Program-made: the position numbers and the translations under genes | Source of the DNA: DASQZK01 sp963809925 | GTDB lineage: Bacteria; Bacteroidota; Bacteroidia; Bacteroidales; GCA-2748055 | DNA: 64,000 bases | Reading direction: 5' to 3' | NCBI GenBank assembly: GCA_963809925.1 | Contig: CAWELH010000009.1 | Location: forward strand, 186,001 to 250,000 | Notes under the pieces: model-generated | Seen by the model: only the letters and a program-made list of their open reading frames with translations | Databases searched by the model: none | What the model was told of the DNA's origin: nothing | In this document: positions 18,082 through 25,537 of the stretch, one piece after another | Layout: the number at the start of each line of letters is the position of its first letter | Position numbering within the stretch: the stretch's first letter is position 1

Positions 18082-20535
18082 ATGCCTCAGCCTTCTGATA
18101 TCCATCCTCTCTCTATGACCGGAAATAATGGTGAACTTAGTTTTGAAGAATTCAGTAGTGAAGTGCTGGCTGATTTAAAGTTGGCATACCTGAGTCGCTA
18201 TTGCAGTCTTTTGGCCAGAAAGGAGGTTTTTTCGGGGAAAGCCAAGTTCGGAATATTTGGTGACGGGAAGGAAATTGCCCAGATTGCCATGGCAAAAAAT
18301 TTTAAGGATGGTGACTGGCGGTCAGGATACTATCGTGATCAAACCTTTCTGATGGCCACGGGGATGTCGGATGCCGTTGAATTTTTCTCACAGGTATATG
18401 GCGATACCGATCTCGGATTCAATCCTTCAAACGGAGGCCGTTCGTTCAACAATCACTATGCCTCACGCTCACTGAATCCCGACGGAAGCTGGAAACGCCT
18501 ATCCGAGATGAAAAACACCGCCGCTGACCTTTCTCCGGTCGCAGGCCAGATGCCCAGACTGATTGGTCTTGGGCTTGCTTCGAAGTTATTCAGGCAGAAT
18601 CCGCAACTACAGTCCTATACGAACCTTTCCCATGGCGGGAATGAGGTGGCCTTCGGCACAATTGGCGACGCCAGTACTGCAGAAGGTCATTTTTTTGAAA
18701 CCATAAATGCCGCGGCCGTTTTACAGATTCCTGTAGCGGTAGCCGTATGGGACGACGGATACGGAATTTCCGTGACCAAAGATCTTCAGATCGTGAAAGC
18801 AAGTGTTTCAGAGGCATTAAAAGGTTTTGTCAAGGAAGGGGACAGCAATGGCATCCTTTTATATTACGGGCACGGTTGGGATTATCCCGGGCTGGTCAGG
18901 ATGTTCAGTGAGGGTATTTCAAGGTGCAGGCAGGAACATATACCTGTTGTCTTCCATGTAGACGATATGGTTCAGCCTCTGGGGCACTCAACTTCCGGCT
19001 CCCATGAGCGCTATAAGCCCGCAGAAAGACTGAAATGGGAAGAAGAACACGACCCTATCATGAAGATGCGTGAATGGATCCTGGAAAACCATATATCTGA
19101 TGAGGAAAATCTGGAACGGATAGAGAGGGAAGCCATTGAGGATGCTCGTGAAGCGCAAAGAAAAGCATGGAAAAACTATGCATCCGTTATCCGTGCCGAA
19201 AGAGATGATTTTCTAAATATTGTCAATAACCGGTCCTGCCATTGCAGGAATGACAATTATGACAAAATAGCTTCACTCACAACCGATCTCAAGCGTATCG
19301 CCAATCCCCTACGAAGAGATGTTATGAGCACCGCTAAAAGAATTCTTCGAAATATCTGTATCGATTGTCCGGTAAGAAAACAACTCCAGGAAGATATCGG
19401 GAAATGGCTTGAGCAGTATAAAGCAGTTAACAGATTGAGATATAGTTCTTTACTTTATAATGAATCGAAACGCTCAACATTGAAGGTGAAGGCTGTGAAA
19501 CCTGTCTATTCGGAAAATTCACCCGTGAAGAATGCGCGTGAGATCCTTCAGCGGAATTTCGATTACCTCTTTGCCAAATATCCGTTACTTGTTGCTTTTG
19601 GTGAGGATACGGGCAAGATCGGGGATGTAAATAAGGGGATGGAGGGTTTACAGGAGAAATACGGCGAGGTAAGAGTATCGGATACCGGGATCAGGGAAAC
19701 CACGATCATTGGTCAGGGTATCGGACTTGCTCTGCGAGGCTTCAGACCGATCGCTGAGATCCAGTATTTTGATTATCTCCTTTACGGGCTTCAGACCGCA
19801 AGCGATGATCTTTCGACATTGCACTACCGGACCAGGGGTGGTCAGGCAGCACCCATGATCATCCGTACGCGCGGACACCGACTGGAGGGGATCTGGCATT
19901 CGGGTTCACCCCTCAGTATGGTGATCAATGCTTTCAGAGGTATTTATGTTTGTGTGCCACGCGACATGACACGGGCTGCAGGATTTTATAATACCCTGCT
20001 TGAAGGGGATGATCCGGCCCTCGTGATCGAACCGCTGAATGGATACCGGCTGAAAGAAAGTCTTCCTGATAATACAGGCGAATTTAAAATACCCCTTGGC
20101 GTTCCCGAAGTCCTCCATACCGGATCCGATATAACGCTCGTTACTTATGGAAGCTGTGTCAGGATTGCAGAGTCGGCCATCCTGCAGCTAGAAGAAATTG
20201 GGATCAGTGTTGAACTCATTGATGTTCAAACTTTATTGCCGTTTGACATTCATCATATCATCGTCGAATCGTTGAAGAAGACCAGTCGTGTTGTGTTCTT
20301 TGACGAAGACGTTCCCGGAGGTGCTTCAGCCTATATGATGCAGCAAGTGCTTGAAGAACAGGGTGGATATTACTACCTCGATGCCAGCCCGGTGACCCTC
20401 TCCGCTATGGAACACCGTCCTGCTTATGGTACAGACGGAGACTATTTTTCAAATCCCAATGTGGAAGATGTTTTTGAAACGGTCTATTCCATGATGCATG
20501 AATCCGATCCCGGGAAATTCCCTTCGTTATTCTGA
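18082..20535 (+). CDS. Fused 2-oxoacid dehydrogenase E1 alpha-beta subunit
   Basis: Thiamine-dependent decarboxylase component of a pyruvate or branched-chain 2-oxoacid dehydrogenase complex. The 817-residue protein joins an alpha half (about 25-400) to a beta half (about 485-817). The alpha half has YYRDQTFLMATG (residues 83-94), the thiamine motif beginning GDAST at 195 and ending DDGYGIS at 224, and a phosphorylation-loop-like GHSTSGSHERYKP. The beta half has VAFGEDTGKIGDV, GIALRGFRP-like sequence, AEIQYFDYLLYG and DEDVPGGASAYM. The linker (about 400-480) contains a small cluster of cysteines, CHCRN and ICIDCPVRKQ. The usual NNGY of the thiamine motif reads DDGY here. No E2 or E3 gene is nearby. 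Substrate is undecided between branched-chain acids and pyruvate. Confidence 0.88.
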   Translation: MPQPSDIHPLSMTGNNGELSFEEFSSEVLADLKLAYLSRYCSLLARKEVFSGKAKFGIFGDGKEIAQIAMAKNFKDGDWRSGYYRDQTFLMATGMSDAVEFFSQVYGDTDLGFNPSNGGRSFNNHYASRSLNPDGSWKRLSEMKNTAADLSPVAGQMPRLIGLGLASKLFRQNPQLQSYTNLSHGGNEVAFGTIGDASTAEGHFFETINAAAVLQIPVAVAVWDDGYGISVTKDLQIVKASVSEALKGFVKEGDSNGILLYYGHGWDYPGLVRMFSEGISRCRQEHIPVVFHVDDMVQPLGHSTSGSHERYKPAERLKWEEEHDPIMKMREWILENHISDEENLERIEREAIEDAREAQRKAWKNYASVIRAERDDFLNIVNNRSCHCRNDNYDKIASLTTDLKRIANPLRRDVMSTAKRILRNICIDCPVRKQLQEDIGKWLEQYKAVNRLRYSSLLYNESKRSTLKVKAVKPVYSENSPVKNAREILQRNFDYLFAKYPLLVAFGEDTGKIGDVNKGMEGLQEKYGEVRVSDTGIRETTIIGQGIGLALRGFRPIAEIQYFDYLLYGLQTASDDLSTLHYRTRGGQAAPMIIRTRGHRLEGIWHSGSPLSMVINAFRGIYVCVPRDMTRAAGFYNTLLEGDDPALVIEPLNGYRLKESLPDNTGEFKIPLGVPEVLHTGSDITLVTYGSCVRIAESAILQLEEIGISVELIDVQTLLPFDIHHIIVESLKKTSRVVFFDEDVPGGASAYMMQQVLEEQGGYYYLDASPVTLSAMEHRPAYGTDGDYFSNPNVEDVFETVYSMMHESDPGKFPSLF

Positions 20536-20860
20536 GATATTGCGAAAAGCTGTTATTTTCACATCTCATATTTAGATGTTGACTGTTCATCAATCAGGTG
20601 GACAGCCAGTAATAAGCAAATCGTGATCAGCCGTCGCTTACGAAGCTGCTGGCAATTGTTTTTCCGCCAGACTTTTTCCATAGGGAACAAAACTATGTTG
20701 GATTCGCACGAATTCATGAGTACTTCTTATAAGTCAGTAAAATCTTTCATCATAACAACATAAATAAACAATTTGTCAAAAAGTTGTTGATGGAGACCGG
20801 TTATTGAAAATACACGTTTATATTAGTAGAAATTAGTTCGGCCGGATAAACCTGTCTTTC
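20536..20860 (+). other. 325-base gap without a gene
   Basis: No open frame of note. A 6-base inverted repeat, ACATCT (20561-20566) and AGATGT (20574-20579), lies just after the E1 stop and could be a weak hairpin, but no T run follows. The rest is AT-rich leader for yqgE with no convincing promoter match. Confidence 0.4.
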
Positions 20861-21448
20861 ATGAATCTAAACATCGATTTCTTCACTATTAAAAACGATC
20901 AAGTAGCCAGCCCTGGGAGGATCCTGATTTCGGAACCATTCCTGAGCGATACTTATTTCAAGAGATCAGTGGTGCTCCTGACGGAGCATTCCGAAGAAGG
21001 TTCAGTGGGTTTTGTGCTGAATAAGCCGGTCGATCTGCATATTCAGGATGTAATACAGGATTTTCCTCCCATCGATGCCGGAATCTCAATTGGTGGTCCT
21101 GTAAACACAAATACAGTACATTTCATTCATACCCTCGGGGACCTTCTTCCCGAAAGTGTCCAGATATTTGACAATATATACTGGGGCGGCGATTTCGATG
21201 AACTTAAAATCATGATTTCAGACGGAAGGGTTAACAAGGACCAGGTGAAGTTTTTCCTCGGATACTCGGGTTGGGCGCCGAAACAACTCGAGGGGGAACT
21301 GGATGAGAATGCCTGGCTCGTCGGCGAGTTGGACGCTACCCTGATCATGAAATCCGATCAGACGAGCTTCTGGAATGACGTTCTGAAACGGATGAACAAC
21401 AAATACCAGGTCTGGGCCAACTTCCCGGAAAATCCGGGTATGAACTGA
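20861..21448 (+). CDS. yqgE: YqgE/AlgH family protein
   Basis: A 195-residue member of the UPF0301/DUF179 family, whose biochemical role is not settled; Pseudomonas AlgH was linked to alginate regulation. Family marks are GRILISEPFLSDTYFKRSV near the N-terminus, EEGSVGFVLNKP, SIGGPVNTNTVHFIHTL and FLGYSGWAPKQLEGEL. Length agrees with the family. It stands alone, with its stop 19 bases from the convergent gmhB stop. Confidence 0.9.
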   Translation: MNLNIDFFTIKNDQVASPGRILISEPFLSDTYFKRSVVLLTEHSEEGSVGFVLNKPVDLHIQDVIQDFPPIDAGISIGGPVNTNTVHFIHTLGDLLPESVQIFDNIYWGGDFDELKIMISDGRVNKDQVKFFLGYSGWAPKQLEGELDENAWLVGELDATLIMKSDQTSFWNDVLKRMNNKYQVWANFPENPGMN

Positions 21449-21466
21449 GTATCAAATTTTTTCCAT

Positions 21467-21952
21467 TTATTTTATTGCTTCAGCCAGGAAACTCATATCC
21501 TGGTTCGGCTCAACAAGTATGGTTGTAAGTCCGGCTTTTTTTCCTGCTTCCATGTCTGTTTCCCTGTCGCCGATAAAATAGGATGCCCCTGAGTCGATGT
21601 TAAACCTGGCAATGGCCTTTTCAAAGAAGAGCGTCTGTGGTTTACGGCACAGACAATTCTCGACATCGGGATGGTGCGGACAAATATAAATTTCATCAAA
21701 GCTTATACCTTCGGAAAGAAGTTCCTCTGTCATCCGCTGATGAACGTTGTCAACATCTATCCTGGTATACAGCTCCTTTGAAATACCGCCCTGGTTTGAA
21801 ACAATGATTAGAAGGAACCCCCTTTCGCGGAGGACTTTCAGCACAGTTTTTATTCCCGGGTTGAAACGGAAATCTTCGGTCCGGAAAATATAATAAAGGT
21901 TTTTCTCATTGTTAATGACACCGTCACGGTCAAAAAAAACTGCTTTTTTCAT
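21467..21952 (-). CDS. gmhB: D-glycero-manno-heptose-1,7-bisphosphate 7-phosphatase (HAD family)
   Basis: HAD-IIIA phosphatase removing the C7 phosphate of heptose bisphosphate on the way to ADP-heptose. The nucleophile motif is FFDRDGVIN (residues 6-14), motif II VSNQGGISK, and motif III GDRETDMEAGKKAGL. The zinc loop typical of GmhB is present as CPHHPDVENCLCRKP. Length 161 is slightly short of the usual 175-190. Histidinol phosphatases share this fold, but no his gene is nearby and hldD is in the same window. The start is one base from the rhomboid gene's stop region, so the two are probably co-transcribed. Confidence 0.86.
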   Translation of the reverse strand: MKKAVFFDRDGVINNEKNLYYIFRTEDFRFNPGIKTVLKVLRERGFLLIIVSNQGGISKELYTRIDVDNVHQRMTEELLSEGISFDEIYICPHHPDVENCLCRKPQTLFFEKAIARFNIDSGASYFIGDRETDMEAGKKAGLTTILVEPNQDMSFLAEAIK

Positions 21953-21953
21953 C

Positions 21954-22565
21954 TTAGAATTGATTGATAAAAAGCGGGATAAGTTTTGGATCGATCAGGA
22001 TGGGGAAAAGAAAACCGAATACAGCACCCCAAAGATGAGCGTCATGATTGACATTGTCACGTCCTGAACGACCCATATACGTTGAATAGATGAGGTACAG
22101 GATGCCGAATACAAAGCCGGGCATTGGGATAATCCCGTAGAAAAGTATTTTGTCGAGAGGAGAGAAGAAAATACTTGTAAACAGGACTGCTGATACCGCC
22201 CCCGAAGCGCCGACGGAGGCATAATTCGGATCGCCACGATGTTTAAAAAAGGTAGACAATGTTGCCACTACCATACCACCAAAATAAAGGAGGATATAGG
22301 TAAGTTCTGAAGAAAAAAGCATATCCTTGTTTTCCAGATCTTTAAAAATGATCTCGACATGAGTTCCGAAAGAGAAAAATACCAGCATGTTTACGATAAG
22401 GTGGATCCAGTCGGCATGTACGAAGCCATGTGACAGGAACCTGTACCATTCCTTACGAAGTACAATATTATACGGTGTAAAATCTAATTTTCTGAAAAGA
22501 TCTTCCCTTCCGAAGCAAAGGATGGAAACGATGGCGGTGATGACTACAATGATAATGGTGATCAT
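21954..22565 (-). CDS. Rhomboid family intramembrane serine protease
   Basis: A 203-residue protein with about six membrane helices. The catalytic serine is in GASGAV (Ser121) and the catalytic histidine in HLWGAVFG (His177); the HADWIHLIVNMLVFFSFG segment gives the conserved H..HL..NM of helix 2. This is the compact bacterial type without a large extra domain. It cleaves membrane proteins within the bilayer; substrate unknown. It lies between holA (10 bases upstream) and gmhB (1 base downstream), all on the minus strand. Confidence 0.9.
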   Translation of the reverse strand: MITIIIVVITAIVSILCFGREDLFRKLDFTPYNIVLRKEWYRFLSHGFVHADWIHLIVNMLVFFSFGTHVEIIFKDLENKDMLFSSELTYILLYFGGMVVATLSTFFKHRGDPNYASVGASGAVSAVLFTSIFFSPLDKILFYGIIPMPGFVFGILYLIYSTYMGRSGRDNVNHDAHLWGAVFGFLFPILIDPKLIPLFINQF

Positions 22566-22575
22566 GCGTAACTTT

Positions 22576-23592
22576 TTAATGTAAAATTTTATAAATCAAT
22601 TCTTTCATCAGATCGCCCGAATCCGCTGAGACATTACCAAAGCCTTTGGATTTGACATCATATTCCCGCAATAAGGTGATGATACTTACTACTTTACCAG
22701 GCGAATAAGCCCTTGCTGCCTTTACGTAATCACCTACAAAAAAGGGATGGATGCGGAGAGAGGAGGCAACATTTCTTGGTGATTTATCTTTCAGGACATG
22801 GTAGGTCAGAATCTTGGAGTAGAAGAAATAAAGATTCGAGATGGTCTGGGTGATATGATTATTTTTTGGATTCGCTGCGAAATAGCGGATGATTCTGTTA
22901 GCCCTGACTACATCCTTGTCGGTAAGGGCTTTCTGGAGTTCAAAATTATTATATTCCTTACTTATACCGATATTCCTCTCGATATGATCAACGGTGATGA
23001 TTTTTACATTTTCGGGTAGCATGATGATGAGTTTTGACAACTCATTTTCGATCTTCGACAGGTCGTTGCCCAGGAATTCGGTGAGAAGTGCAGCTGCTTT
23101 GGGTTCCGTTTTGTACCCCTTCCTGCCCAGTTCCTCTGCAATCCATACCGGAATCCTGTCCTCGTATAATTTTTTTGATTCGAAAACCAGTGAATTATCC
23201 TTGATCGTTTTAAAGATTTTTTTTCTTTTATCGAGGCTTTTGTATTTATAGTTGATGACCAGTACAGTTGATTTCAGTGGTTTCTCGAAGTAATAGGCGA
23301 GATCGTCAAAATTTTTCATTTCCTGAGCCTCCTTCAAAATCACAACCTGCTGGCCTGCCATCATTGGGAATCGACGGGCAGCGTTAATGACGGTGGCTGC
23401 ATCGGTATCTTTTCCGTAAAACACGGACTGGTTAAATGATTTTTCAGCATCCGTCAACACATGTTCCATAATAAATGCAGTGATTTTATCGATATAGTAG
23501 TTTTCCTCGCCAGTGAGAAAATAAACCGGTTCGTAAATCCTGTTTGTGAGATCTTTAATAATCTGTTCGTAGCTTAGGGAGTCTTTGGCCAT
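22576..23592 (-). CDS. holA: DNA polymerase III delta subunit
   Basis: HolA is the wrench of the clamp loader that opens the beta sliding clamp. The 338-residue protein has the family start (SYEQIIKDLTNRIYEPVYFL TGEE-type N-terminus), ARRFPMMAGQQVVILKEA, and the helical region RNIGISKEYNNFELQKAL that marks delta proteins. The C-terminal collar domain has HPFFVGDYVKAARAYS. Length matches. It is 2 bases downstream of the AMP nucleosidase gene and 10 bases before the rhomboid gene, suggesting one transcript. Confidence 0.9.
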   Translation of the reverse strand: MAKDSLSYEQIIKDLTNRIYEPVYFLTGEENYYIDKITAFIMEHVLTDAEKSFNQSVFYGKDTDAATVINAARRFPMMAGQQVVILKEAQEMKNFDDLAYYFEKPLKSTVLVINYKYKSLDKRKKIFKTIKDNSLVFESKKLYEDRIPVWIAEELGRKGYKTEPKAAALLTEFLGNDLSKIENELSKLIIMLPENVKIITVDHIERNIGISKEYNNFELQKALTDKDVVRANRIIRYFAANPKNNHITQTISNLYFFYSKILTYHVLKDKSPRNVASSLRIHPFFVGDYVKAARAYSPGKVVSIITLLREYDVKSKGFGNVSADSGDLMKELIYKILH

Positions 23593-23594
23593 GC

Positions 23595-24368
23595 TCAGTC
23601 GAATCTAAGATGTTTCACGGATTCACCGTTATTAAGCAATTCTATCATTGAATCGATACCGATTTGTAGATGGTCACGGGTGAACTTTTCGTTTACTCTG
23701 CGATCACTTTCTTCAGTTTTAATTCCGGAGGAGATCATAGGCTGATCGGAAACAAGCAGGAGTGAACCGCAGGGAATTTCATTGGCAAAGCCGACGGTGA
23801 AAATGGTTGCCGACTCCATGTCGATGGCCATTGACCGGGTTAGTCTCAGGTATTCCTTAAAATCTTCGTCATATTCCCACACGCGCCTGTTGGTGGTAAA
23901 TACCGTTCCGGTCCAATAATCCCTCCCATGGGAACGAATTGTTGATGAAACCGCTCGCTGCAGTTTAAATGCTGGCAATGCCGGTACTTCGGGTGGCATA
24001 TAGTCGTTCGATGTACCTTCGCCCCTGATGGCAGCAATGGGTAGGATGAGATCCCCCAGTTTGTTTTTTTTCTTAAGTCCGCCGCATTTACCCAGGAAAA
24101 GCACGGCATTTGGTTCGATAGCGCTGAGGAGATCCATAACAGTGGCGGCATTTGCGCTTCCAATGCCGAAGTGGATCATTGTGATCCCCTTGGCATTTGC
24201 ACAGGGCATCGGATGGTCCCAGCTGATGACGTCTGTTTTGTTGATCTCACAAAAAAATTCGAGATATTGATTAAAATTTGTCAGAAGGATGTATTTTCCG
24301 AAATCTTCAAGTTTGTTGCCTGTGTAACGGGGAAGCCAGTTTTTAACGATTTCTTCTTTGGTCTTCAT
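23595..24368 (-). CDS. amn: AMP nucleosidase
   Basis: Hydrolyses AMP to adenine and ribose 5-phosphate. The protein has the nucleoside phosphorylase-like fold: MIHFGIGSANAATVMDLL, FLGKCGGLKKKNKLGD, IAAIRGEGTSNDYMP and DMESATIFTVGFANE. I place the start at ATG 24368 (MKTKEEIVKNWLPRY, 257 residues), the common start of the short Bacteroidota form, rather than 24413 upstream. It diverges from the HsdR-N-type gene on the other strand. Confidence 0.9.
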   Translation of the reverse strand: MKTKEEIVKNWLPRYTGNKLEDFGKYILLTNFNQYLEFFCEINKTDVISWDHPMPCANAKGITMIHFGIGSANAATVMDLLSAIEPNAVLFLGKCGGLKKKNKLGDLILPIAAIRGEGTSNDYMPPEVPALPAFKLQRAVSSTIRSHGRDYWTGTVFTTNRRVWEYDEDFKEYLRLTRSMAIDMESATIFTVGFANEIPCGSLLLVSDQPMISSGIKTEESDRRVNEKFTRDHLQIGIDSMIELLNNGESVKHLRFD

Positions 24369-24515
24369 AATTGATGCAGGTTTCAGAATAAAACATCCAA
24401 TAATATTGGACAAGTCCGGTGACGATAGTTAAAGTGCAAATTTAAACTTTAGTTCGGCGAACTCCCACTATTTTTTTATACTGTCCGGATTATTTCATCA
24501 TCACACAAAATTATG

Positions 24516-24523
24516 TAGGTTTG
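24516..24523 (+). promoter_or_regulatory. Candidate -7 element upstream of the HsdR-N-type gene
   Basis: TAGGTTTG at 24516-24523 fits TAnnTTTG and lies 18 bases before the ATG at 24542. The -33 region has no clear TTTG, so the call is weak. Confidence 0.35.
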
Positions 24524-24541
24524 TGTGGCATTAACAAAGGC

Positions 24542-25012
24542 ATGAGAAGTTTAAATTTACCAACTTATTCCTTTAAAATAAAATCGGAGCAGGGGCAGGA
24601 TCTTATCTTTGATCCCTTTCGCCGTAAATTTCTGCGTTTAACGCCTGAGGAATGGGTGAGGCAGAATATTGCTGCATATCTGGTCAATGAAAAAGACTTT
24701 CCTTCATCCGTCATTGTGATGGAAAAATCCCTGTCGTACAATAAAATGGCAAAACGGTGTGACATTTTGATTTATAACCGCAGTGGTCAGCCTGTTTTGA
24801 TGGTAGAATGCAAGGCTCCTGAGGTATCCCTCCGACCGGAGGTTTTTGATCAGATTGCCGTGTATAATATGGTGTTTAAAGTGCAATACCTGTTAGTGAC
24901 CAACGGCTTGAAGCATTACTGTTGTCGTGTAGATTTTGAAAACAGAAAGATTCAGTTTATGGATGACATCCCGTCCTATCAAACCATTGCGCATATTTCA
25001 ACCGGTGGTTAG
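24542..25012 (+). CDS. HsdR N-terminal-like nuclease domain protein, stand-alone
   Basis: A 156-residue protein resembling the N-terminal PD-(D/E)xK domain of type I restriction subunit HsdR (HSDR_N_2). Visible are FDPFRRKFLRLTPEEWVRQN near the start, RCDILIYNR and LMVECKAPEVSLRPEVFDQI, which supply the D...ExK nuclease pattern, and YLLVTNGLKHYCC. The ATG at 24542 is preferred to the in-frame TTG at 24521. No helicase, specificity or methylase gene is nearby, so it is not part of a normal restriction system; a stand-alone form next to holA/amn occurs in Bacteroidota. Its stop overlaps the convergent GNAT gene's end by 15 bases. Confidence 0.8.
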   Translation: MRSLNLPTYSFKIKSEQGQDLIFDPFRRKFLRLTPEEWVRQNIAAYLVNEKDFPSSVIVMEKSLSYNKMAKRCDILIYNRSGQPVLMVECKAPEVSLRPEVFDQIAVYNMVFKVQYLLVTNGLKHYCCRVDFENRKIQFMDDIPSYQTIAHISTGG

Positions 25013-25537
25013 CTGAAGGAAATATTCGGAAAGCCAGCCTTCGCGGGTTCTGATCCAGTCTTTTTTCTGTCCCGTGATCACAAATCCATGTCCAATAAAA
25101 AGCTGAAGGCTGTCTTTATTATCTTCAGAAATGTTACAAAAGAGTTGATTAAGCAGCAAGATGTTGAAGCTGTAATTTATAAGAGTTTCCAGTGCTTCCG
25201 ATGCAAAACCTTTTTTACGGTCCTCCTTGTTACTGATTAAAATACCCACGCCGGCCCTTAGGTTATAGGGATCAAAATCAAAGAGATCAATGGCGCCGAC
25301 AGGCCTGAATTCTTCCTTATGTTCTATGATAAGCCTGAGTTGCTTTGCCTCATAGATATCAGATTTAGCTGATTTAATATATTCTTTAATGGTAAATTTT
25401 GAGAAGGGAGTAATGGTATTGCTTAGGTACCAGATGGCCGCATCATTTTCCCATTTATGGATGATATCCAGGTCTTCGGGTTCGACAGCACGGAGGCAGA
25501 TGGTTTTATTTTCAAGTACCTTAGAATTCATTTTCAA
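24998..25537 (-). CDS. GNAT family N-acetyltransferase (RimJ/RimL type)
   Basis: A 179-residue acetyltransferase: CLRAVEPEDLDIIHKWEND is the typical start, the acetyl-CoA binding loop reads RKKGFASEALETLINYSF, and the C-terminal ISEDNKDSLQLFIGHGF is the usual N..S..LY..GF motif. The acceptor (protein N-terminus or small molecule) is not evident. Its start overlaps the stop of the 921-residue OmpA/SPOR protein by 4 bases (ATGA), so the two are translationally coupled, which is unexpected for these functions. Confidence 0.87.
   Translation of the reverse strand: MKMNSKVLENKTICLRAVEPEDLDIIHKWENDAAIWYLSNTITPFSKFTIKEYIKSAKSDIYEAKQLRLIIEHKEEFRPVGAIDLFDFDPYNLRAGVGILISNKEDRKKGFASEALETLINYSFNILLLNQLFCNISEDNKDSLQLFIGHGFVITGQKKDWIRTREGWLSEYFLQLTTG

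Noticed and set aside
24542..25012. Restriction-modification locus
   Set aside because: Only an HsdR-N-like domain is present; no helicase, methylase or specificity gene is near.
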